Below are positions 38,311-44,643 of a DNA stretch of 44,643 nucleotides, piece by piece. The DNA lies in the NCBI GenBank assembly GCA_029256605.1, contig JAQSXP010000002.1, forward strand, positions 1 through 44,643, in the 5' to 3' direction. Under the pieces are notes generated by a model. It made no database searches. It saw only the letters and a program-made list of their open reading frames with translations, and had not been told where the DNA came from. The position numbers and the translations under genes are program-made. Origin of the DNA: Devosia sp. (GTDB lineage Bacteria > Pseudomonadota > Alphaproteobacteria > Rhizobiales > Devosiaceae). How positions within the stretch are numbered: position 1 is the stretch's first letter; each line of letters begins with the position of its first letter.

Positions 38311-38346
38311 TGTATACAGTGGATACAGTGGATACAGTGGATACAG
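38311..38346. repeat. Short tandem repeat: TGTATACAG followed by 3 x TGGATACAG
   Basis: tgtatacag tggatacag tggatacag tggatacag, 48 bp upstream of the gntR start. Confidence 0.95.
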
Positions 38347-38410
38347 ATTTGAGGTCAAGGGACATTTTGGAGCATCGTCGATGATTATCCCGCCGCGGCT
38401 GGCTGCCACT

Positions 38411-38430
38411 ATGCATGCATTATAAAATGC
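38411..38430. promoter_or_regulatory. Candidate GntR operator ATGCATGCATTATAAAATGC
   Basis: 17/20 identity with 43752-43771 upstream of paralog C; ATGCATGCAT palindrome. Confidence 0.55.
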
Positions 38431-38578
38431 GTCAATGCCATTGATTGGCTCAAGCTGTCTGGCACTGACATGGTCAAGACATGATATTTAGCCGAGGAAC
38501 TAGCGCTCGCATGAGCTGTTCGAAAATCACTTGCAGCTGTTTGCAACTGCATCTACGTATACATTGTAAGGAAATTTT

Positions 38579-39598
38579 ATGACCGCATCTCCAGCGCTAT
38601 CGTCCACCGTTTCAGACCTGCGACCGATCGGGCACGGCTTGCGGCGCCCCGAAAGCGTCCTGACGCACAGTTCTGGCTTTCTGTTCTGCTCGGATTGGCA
38701 GGACGGGGGCGGCATTGCGGTGATCGATCCCCACGGCCGGGTGCAGCGGCTGCCAATCGCCGATGCCCAAGCGGGTCTTCGGCCTAATGGCATTGCTCTC
38801 GAGCCAGGCGGCTCTTTCATCCTGGCGCATCTGGGCGCCACCGATGGCGGAGCGTTCAGGCTGTTTCCCGACGGCTCTACCGAGGCCGTGCTGACGGAAG
38901 TCGATGGCGTGCCACTGCCGCCCAGCAATTTTCCCATTCGCGACATCGAGGGTCGCCTGTGGCTGACTGTCTCGACCCGAAAATCGCCCCGTGCCGAGGA
39001 CTATCGCTCGGCGGCAGCGTCCGGCTTCATCGTGCTGGCCGATTCGGGCGGCGCCAGAATTGTCGCGGACGGCCTGGGCTACACCAATGAAATCGCCTTC
39101 TCGGCCAACGGCCGCCAACTCTTCGTCAATGAGACCTTTGCCCGGAGACTGACGCGCTTCGACGTGGGCACGGATGGCACTCTGAGCGGTCGCCTGGTGC
39201 TTTGGCAGTTCGGGCCCGGGGATTATCCCGATGGTCTGGTGCTCGACGACGGCGGCGGGTTATGGGTCACCAGCATCGTTTCCAACCGGGTCATTCGTAT
39301 CGCGCCTGACGGCAGCAGCGCCGAACGCATGGTCGAAGATGCCGACCCCGCGCATCTCGAATGGACCGAAGCCGCCTATGCCCGAGACAGCATGGCCCGG
39401 CCCCATCTCGACCAGCAGCCCGCCGCGACACTGCGCAACATTTCTTCACTGGCCTTTGGCGGACACGACCTGCGGACGGCCTATCTGGGCTGCCTCTTGG
39501 GTGAGCAAGTGTTCGCCTTCAACGCCCCACATCGCGGACTGCGGCCGCTGCACTACGACTTCGATATTTCCCCTCTTCTGCAAGCGCTGGATTTCTGA
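38579..39598 (+). CDS. SMP-30/gluconolactonase/LRE family protein
   Basis: GLGYTNEIAFSANGRQLFVNETFARRLTRFDVG; YPDGLVLDDGGGLWVTSIVSNRVIRIAPDG. Confidence 0.9.
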   Translation: MTASPALSSTVSDLRPIGHGLRRPESVLTHSSGFLFCSDWQDGGGIAVIDPHGRVQRLPIADAQAGLRPNGIALEPGGSFILAHLGATDGGAFRLFPDGSTEAVLTEVDGVPLPPSNFPIRDIEGRLWLTVSTRKSPRAEDYRSAAASGFIVLADSGGARIVADGLGYTNEIAFSANGRQLFVNETFARRLTRFDVGTDGTLSGRLVLWQFGPGDYPDGLVLDDGGGLWVTSIVSNRVIRIAPDGSSAERMVEDADPAHLEWTEAAYARDSMARPHLDQQPAATLRNISSLAFGGHDLRTAYLGCLLGEQVFAFNAPHRGLRPLHYDFDISPLLQALDF

Positions 39599-40707
39599 TG
39601 CCCGTCATTCCTTCATTCGACATAGCTGTTCTTCCTGGCGACGGTATCGGTACCGAAGTCATCCCGCCGTGCCTCGTGGTGCTGCAGGCCGCCATCGAGA
39701 AGGCCGGAGGCGGGTTCGACCTCCGCTTTATTGAACATGCGGCGGGCGCCGGCGAATATCAGCGCAGCGGCGTGGCCTTGCCTAAGGACACGATGGATGC
39801 CTGTCGCAGGGCCGACGCGATCCTCTTGGGCGCCATGGGGTGGCCCGAGGTGCGCTATCCCGATGGTACCGAGATCGCGCCCCAACTCGATCTGCGGACC
39901 GAGCTCGGCCTTTTCGCCGGCGTACGGCCGGCCCGGCTATTGCCCGGGATCAGTCCGGTCCTTGCCGATCCGCGTGCGGCAGCCCTCGACTTCGTGATCA
40001 TCCGGGAAAGTATCGAGGGGCTGTTCGCGCTGCGCGACGAAGGGGTTGTGGTCGACGACGCGGAGGCGCGCGACACCATGGTCATCACGCGCCAGGTCTG
40101 CGAGCCCCTGTTCGACTTCTCGCTCGACTATACGCGCAGCCGGGCGCGGCGCGGTGGGCGCAACCAGCTCACCTGCGTCGACAAGGCCAATGTCTTTGCC
40201 AGCATGGCGTTCTTTCGCAAGATCTTCGACGAGCGGCACGCGCGCAAACCTGACGTCCACGCCAATCACGCCTATGTTGATGCCACCGCCCTCAACCTCG
40301 TGCGGCGGCCTTGGGACTTCGACGTGATCGTCACCGAAAACATGTTTGGCGACATCCTCTCCGACCTCGCCGCTGGACTGATCGGCGGCATGGGATTCGC
40401 TCCCTCCGCCGACATCGGCACCAACCATGCCGTGTTCCAGCCCTGCCATGGCTCGGCACCCGATATTGCCGGCAAGGGCATGGCCAATCCGACAGCGACT
40501 TTCCTCTCGGGCGCCATGATGCTCGACTGGCTGGGCGACCGGCACGATTGCGCGGCTGCCAACCGGGCGGCCGAAATCCTGCGCAGTGCGGTCGATGACG
40601 CCTATCGCGCCGGCATCCGGCCCTTCGAGGTGGGCGGAAGGCATGGCACCGAGGCGATCGCGATGGCGGTGGGCGATGCCATCGGCGCCACGACTATGGC
40701 GAGGTAG
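39598..40707 (+). CDS. Isocitrate/isopropylmalate/tartrate dehydrogenase family protein
   Basis: IAVLPGDGIGTEVIP; VDKANVFASMAFFRKIFDE; FDVIVTENMFGDILSDLAAGLIGGMGFAPSADIG; HGSAPDIAGKGMANPTA. Confidence 0.93.
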   Translation: MPVIPSFDIAVLPGDGIGTEVIPPCLVVLQAAIEKAGGGFDLRFIEHAAGAGEYQRSGVALPKDTMDACRRADAILLGAMGWPEVRYPDGTEIAPQLDLRTELGLFAGVRPARLLPGISPVLADPRAAALDFVIIRESIEGLFALRDEGVVVDDAEARDTMVITRQVCEPLFDFSLDYTRSRARRGGRNQLTCVDKANVFASMAFFRKIFDERHARKPDVHANHAYVDATALNLVRRPWDFDVIVTENMFGDILSDLAAGLIGGMGFAPSADIGTNHAVFQPCHGSAPDIAGKGMANPTATFLSGAMMLDWLGDRHDCAAANRAAEILRSAVDDAYRAGIRPFEVGGRHGTEAIAMAVGDAIGATTMAR

Positions 40708-40709
40708 CC

Positions 40710-41732
40710 GTGCTCAAACTTTGCACCCTGGGCGCCGGCTATTTCAGCCAATTCCACTATCGGGCGTGGCAAAGGATCGACGCGGTGCAACTCGTTGGTG
40801 TATGCGACCAAAATGCAGAAGCGGCCGACCAGGTCGGGGCCCTATTTCCGACGGCCCGGCGCTACACCGATCTCGAGACCATGCTGGATCGCGAACAGCC
40901 GGACGTGCTGGACATCATCGTGCCGCCCCATGCCCATCTCGACGCCATCCGTGCTGCCACCGCCCGCGGCATCAACGTCATCTGCCAGAAGCCGTTTTGC
41001 GGGACGCTTGACCGGGCCCAGCGCGCAGCCGAGCTAGCCGAGCGCGCCGGCACGACCCTGATCGTGCACGAAAATTTCCGCTTCCAACCGTGGTATGGCA
41101 AACTGCGTGACCTGGTGCAGGGCGGTTCGCTGGGCGAAGTCTATGGGGCGACTTTTCGGCTCCGTCCCGGCGACGGGCAAGGGGCCGACGCCTATCTCGG
41201 GCGCCAGCCTTATTTTCGCGACATGCCGCGCTTCATGGTGCACGAGACCGGCATTCATTATGTTGATGTCTTCCGCTCTCTGTTCGGCGAGGTAGAAGCG
41301 GTCACCGCTCGCCTGCGTCGCATCAATCCGGTGATAGCAGGCGAGGATGCCGGCCTCGTCGTGCTCGAGATGGCGGGTGGGATGACGGCGACGCTCGATG
41401 CCAACCGGCTGTCCGATCACCCTGCCAGCAACCGAAGGCGCACCCTGGGCGAGATGCTGGTCGAGACCGAGGCTGGCGCCGTGTCGGTCAATGGCGATGG
41501 AGCAATCACTTTGCGCCGGCATGGGGAGAACGCGGCCGAAGCGATCGAATACGACTGGCAGGATGTGGATTTTGGCGGTGATTGCGTCTATCGCACGCAG
41601 GTTGCTGCAATTGCAGCGCTGCTGGGGCAAGCCAGGGCGGTCAATACTGCATCACAATACCTGGTCAACTTGCGCATCGAAGAGGCAATCTATGAGTCCC
41701 ACGAGCAAGGTCGACGAATTGTCATCGATTAA
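40710..41732 (+). CDS. Gfo/Idh/MocA family oxidoreductase
   Basis: LGAGYFSQFHYRAWQRIDAVQLVGVCDQNAEAADQVGALF; INVICQKPFCGTLDRAQRAAELAERAGTTLIVHENFRFQPWY. Confidence 0.93.
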   Translation: MLKLCTLGAGYFSQFHYRAWQRIDAVQLVGVCDQNAEAADQVGALFPTARRYTDLETMLDREQPDVLDIIVPPHAHLDAIRAATARGINVICQKPFCGTLDRAQRAAELAERAGTTLIVHENFRFQPWYGKLRDLVQGGSLGEVYGATFRLRPGDGQGADAYLGRQPYFRDMPRFMVHETGIHYVDVFRSLFGEVEAVTARLRRINPVIAGEDAGLVVLEMAGGMTATLDANRLSDHPASNRRRTLGEMLVETEAGAVSVNGDGAITLRRHGENAAEAIEYDWQDVDFGGDCVYRTQVAAIAALLGQARAVNTASQYLVNLRIEEAIYESHEQGRRIVID

Positions 41733-42408
41733 GAGCGCCGCACCGGTCGACCGCTCCAACCAGTCCGATGTCGCCTATGGTGCGCTTCGGCGCCTGATCC
41801 TTGACGGGGCCCTGCCGGCGGGTGCGCAAATGCTCGAGCAGGAGGCCGCGGCCCGGCTCAACATGAGCCGGACGCCAGTGCGCGAAGCGATGGTGCGGCT
41901 GCGCCAGGAAGGCATGGTCGAAATCCGGCCGCGTCACGGCATGCGCGTCTTGCCCGTCTCGGCGCGGGACATGGCAGATATCTACGACGTGCTGACGGCG
42001 CTTGAAGGCATTGCCGCCGAGACCGTGGCTCGCAAGGGAATTGCAGCCCGCCCTCTCGCGGCGTTACGAGCCGCAGTCGCCGACATGGGCAAGGCGCTCG
42101 ATGCGGGCGATCTGGTGCGCTGGGCTGAGGCCGACGAGCGCTTCCACTCGCAACTGGTGCAGTTAAGTGGTAATACCAGGCTCATCCAGATGGTGGGCCA
42201 ACTGTGGGACCAGGCGCATCGTGCCCGCATGCTGACGCTGCAGTTGCGACCCACACCGACGAATTCAGTTATCGAGCATGCAGCTCTCGTTGACGCGATT
42301 GCGAGCGGCGATCCGCTCGAGGCGCGACGGATCCATGAGGATCACCGCCGCCGCGCCGGCAAGATGCTGGTCGAATTGCTGGAGCGGCTCGGCCTTACCC
42401 AGCTGTAA
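41692..42408 (+). CDS. GntR family transcriptional regulator (FCD domain)
   Basis: DVAYGALRRLILDGALPAGAQMLEQEAAARLNMSRTPVREAMVRLRQEGMVEIRP; start set at ATG 41692. Confidence 0.93.
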   Translation: MSPTSKVDELSSIKSAAPVDRSNQSDVAYGALRRLILDGALPAGAQMLEQEAAARLNMSRTPVREAMVRLRQEGMVEIRPRHGMRVLPVSARDMADIYDVLTALEGIAAETVARKGIAARPLAALRAAVADMGKALDAGDLVRWAEADERFHSQLVQLSGNTRLIQMVGQLWDQAHRARMLTLQLRPTPTNSVIEHAALVDAIASGDPLEARRIHEDHRRRAGKMLVELLERLGLTQL

Positions 42409-42703
42409 GGCAGAAGCGCCGAACATCCTTTCGCAGGATCATATCCTTGGTCTGGGAATCGAACGCAATGTAATGCGGCGAAGCCAGATGAGCGGAGAAC
42501 GCGGCGTCGTCCTTGTAGACCTCATATAGAAACAGCCTGCCGGCATCCGCGCGGTCGATGCAGATATCGAACTGGTAGCATCCCGGCTCGTCGCGCAGGG
42601 AGGCTGCGGCATTCTCAGTCATCAGGCGCATAAAGTCCTCACGGTCACCGTCGATCAGCAGATCGACGGTGACGACCAGGCGCGCATCCTTGCCGTCAGG
42701 CAC
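42395..42703 (-). CDS. Antibiotic biosynthesis monooxygenase (ABM)-type small protein
   Basis: DEPGCYQFDICIDRADAGRLFLYEVYKDDAAFSAHLASPHY; GTG start 42703 overlaps the paralog C stop. Confidence 0.85.
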   Translation of the reverse strand: MPDGKDARLVVTVDLLIDGDREDFMRLMTENAAASLRDEPGCYQFDICIDRADAGRLFLYEVYKDDAAFSAHLASPHYIAFDSQTKDMILRKDVRRFCLTAG

Positions 42704-43739
42704 CGGTAATGTCCTTGAGGAGGCCAAAGAACGCCTTCTTGCGCGCGCTGTTGATGGTCCAGTCCACCGGCAGCGACTGGAAGCCGTCCTCGTAGCGTTC
42801 GCGGTTCATGCGATAGTCGAAATAGCCCCAGGAGACGTCTTCGCCGATCGCCGCGACGAAGTTGTTGTCGGGCTTGTCGAAGTCGAAATGGTCGTCCTCG
42901 TTGATCATGACGGGCATGGGCCGATAATAAGGCTGTGCTCGATTGGCGCGCACCATGACGCGGACGCTGTCGGGGTGGTGCGTTCCGTTGCCATGCAGCA
43001 GGAGGAAGTCGGCACTGGCCATGATCTTTTCGTTGACGGGCTTGGGATGCGCCAGGCTCGTCGACACCAGCAGCCGCCCGCTTGGCGTGTTGAACTTGCC
43101 GCTCGACCGCTCCTGCGCCAGTTTGATCAGCTCGTCGCCGCGCGCTGCCTCGATGTTGGGCTGGGCGAAGGGGAGATCGACCTCGTTGCCGATCTCGAGC
43201 AGGACATTGCGCGCGTCATGCGCCGCAAGCCAGTCGACCATGTTGGTCACCGCATTTCTCACGGCCTCTTCACTGGCGAAAATGCGCGTCTGCTTCCAGT
43301 AAAACAGCCCGAGAATGACAACCATGCCGAGCCGGTCGCATTCGGCGATGACTTGTTCAAGCCGACTGAGCCAAGGCTGTTTCAGGCTACCATCGGCATT
43401 GAAGCCTGTCAGGATCCAAGGCTGCACGACGCTGTAGCCCTGCGGACTGCCCGCCTGCATATTAATCCCTACTGCATCGAGACCATGGGCTCGGTAATCC
43501 TTGAGTGCGGCGAGAAACTCGCGATTGTTGCGTTCCGCCGTAAAATCCTCGCCATCGGGATACATCCAGACACCCCTCGTTGCAGGGTTCTCATCGTCCG
43601 ACAGAGCCTGCACCATGCGCGAGTTGAACAGGTGACCTTCAATCGAGAGACCCTTCCACGAGCGGCCCTGATGCGTTGGTTTGCCGTTTATGCAAAATTT
43701 CGTTGTCTCGATCGACACCACAGTTTCAGTCAAATCCAC
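42696..43739 (-). CDS. Glycoside-hydrolase-like (clan GH-A type TIM barrel) protein, paralog C
   Basis: NSRMVQALSDDENPATRGVWMYPDGEDFTAERN; VLLEIGNE and MPVMINED; GFQSLPVDWTINSARKKAFF; a TTG start at 43733 has better SD spacing. Confidence 0.65.
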   Translation of the reverse strand: MDLTETVVSIETTKFCINGKPTHQGRSWKGLSIEGHLFNSRMVQALSDDENPATRGVWMYPDGEDFTAERNNREFLAALKDYRAHGLDAVGINMQAGSPQGYSVVQPWILTGFNADGSLKQPWLSRLEQVIAECDRLGMVVILGLFYWKQTRIFASEEAVRNAVTNMVDWLAAHDARNVLLEIGNEVDLPFAQPNIEAARGDELIKLAQERSSGKFNTPSGRLLVSTSLAHPKPVNEKIMASADFLLLHGNGTHHPDSVRVMVRANRAQPYYRPMPVMINEDDHFDFDKPDNNFVAAIGEDVSWGYFDYRMNRERYEDGFQSLPVDWTINSARKKAFFGLLKDITGA

Positions 43740-43744
43740 CTCCC

Positions 43745-43780
43745 AAATTCAATGCATGCATTACAGAATACATTGAATTT
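43745..43780. promoter_or_regulatory. Inverted repeat AAATTCAATG-N16-CATTGAATTT upstream of paralog C, enclosing an ATGCATGCATTA motif
   Basis: Perfect 10-bp arms at 43745-43754 and 43771-43780. Confidence 0.8.
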
Positions 43781-44241
43781 TTGCAAGGCTGAATCTTGAG
43801 CCTTGTGCCTTGTGCCTTGTTGAGTGAGCTCTTCGGTTAGTTTGAGAAAAGTCAGCTTTTCCTCGAACACGATGGCACCGGTGCCGTTTCTCGGCTGTGA
43901 CCAGCATAATTGCGAGACTTACTAGACTACGGCGATCGCACCCGCGGTAACGGTCGCAGGCTTTTTGAGTTGGACGTGTTCAGGCGCTGGCTGGAATGGC
44001 TTTCGACAGCATCGTAGAATGGCGGCTATCAAGCTTCTGAATCTGGCACCGGACTGTCCGCTCTCGGCCCCCAAACAGCCGATTAGCGAGCGGCCTCTTT
44101 CCAATATGCAACCGTTAACCTAAGCCTCCCGAGGACTGTTGCGGCTGATCAAACAGCCATTTACTGTCACAGCTGACCGTCACACCGACGAGTCCTGATT
44201 GTCCTTTTTATAAGACGGGACAGTGGCTTATGGCTGAAACG

Positions 44242-44266
44242 GGTGAGAATCCCTCTCTCTCCGCCA
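44242..44266 (+). other. tRNA-Ser 3'-end remnant, candidate att site
   Basis: ggtgagaatccctctctctccgcca resembles the tRNA-Ser T-arm/acceptor 3' end GGTTCGAATCCCTCTCTCTCCGCCA; no tRNA body precedes it. Confidence 0.65.
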
Positions 44267-44447
44267 CCGAATATTCCGTTTGCTGGCAATCACGCCGACC
44301 GATGCCGCCCCTCATCTCTAATGTGCGGAAGCTAGGCGTGCGACTGTGCAAAAGAGGTGAAAAGCGTCGCTTCATAGGAAGGCAACTCGGCTAAGAGTCG
44401 AGTAAGCCGCCTCCCCCTCGTTCCATGCATTGTCATAATCCCCACGC

Positions 44448-44643
44448 TCAGTGCGCGGCCGGCACGCGTGGCTTGGCCGAGCGCAACAGCAGGGCGCCGG
44501 CCGTGGCCGACAGGAGCGAGCCCAGCAGCACGCCGATCTTGACCTCGTCCTGCAACACCATCGAGTCGGGGAAGGCCAGCAGGCCGATAAACAGCGACAT
44601 GGTAAAGCCGATACCGCACAACAGGGCCACGCCATAAAGCTGG
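44448..44643 (-). CDS. nhaA: Na+/H+ antiporter NhaA, C-terminal part (continues past window end)
   Basis: [59 protein letters not shown]. Confidence 0.9.
   Translation of the reverse strand, partial: QLYGVALLCGIGFTMSLFIGLLAFPDSMVLQDEVKIGVLLGSLLSATAGALLLRSAKPRVPAAH

Noticed and set aside
43801-43820. CCTTGTG short tandem repeat
   Set aside because: Only about three 7-bp units; too short to support a function.
1-44643. CRISPR array, rRNA, complete tRNA or intact IS element
   Set aside because: No regularly spaced repeats, rRNA sequence, complete tRNA or transposase ORF seen; only a tRNA-Ser 3' remnant near 44250.

Overview
44.6 kb high-GC window, apparently alphaproteobacterial (Hyphomicrobiales-like; inferred from gene content and style only). 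It is mostly solute-uptake and carbon-catabolism gene clusters, with a mobile or rearranged segment in the middle. Main blocks: (1) TctABC transporter plus DUF4392 (D-glutamate-cyclase-like) gene, divergent from a LysR gene (25-5134). (2) TetR / FAD-monooxygenase and atypical-SDR / LysR divergent pairs (5344-9610). (3) A second TctABC operon divergent from a DHDPS-family aldolase, DhaK, DhaL and IclR cluster, followed by an SDR-GntR-RraA operon (10153-19377). (4) An accessory module: decayed ParA, ribbon-helix-helix protein, HTH-like ORF, GIY-YIG/DUF4357 protein and a soluble FtsH-like AAA+/M41 protease. It ends in a breakpoint carrying UvrD-like helicase and AAC(3) fragments, then a GNAT gene and a catalytic-domain-only tyrosine recombinase (19765-26045). 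(5) A 17 kb sugar / sugar-acid locus (26250-43739): a roughly 12 kb same-strand operon (GntR, ABC importer, two TIM-barrel isomerases, aldose epimerase, OtnK/OtnC-like genes) and a divergent operon (SMP-30, isopropylmalate-DH-like, Gfo/Idh, GntR). It holds three paralogous glycoside-hydrolase-like proteins. (6) A tRNA-Ser 3'-end remnant (44242-44266) next to the C-terminus of NhaA, consistent with an island attachment site. The best candidates for something under-described are the three-paralog GH-like catabolic locus with its shared operator motif, and the ParA/RHH/GIY-YIG-DUF4357/AAA-M41 module. All family assignments are by eye from the translated sequence; no database search was run.
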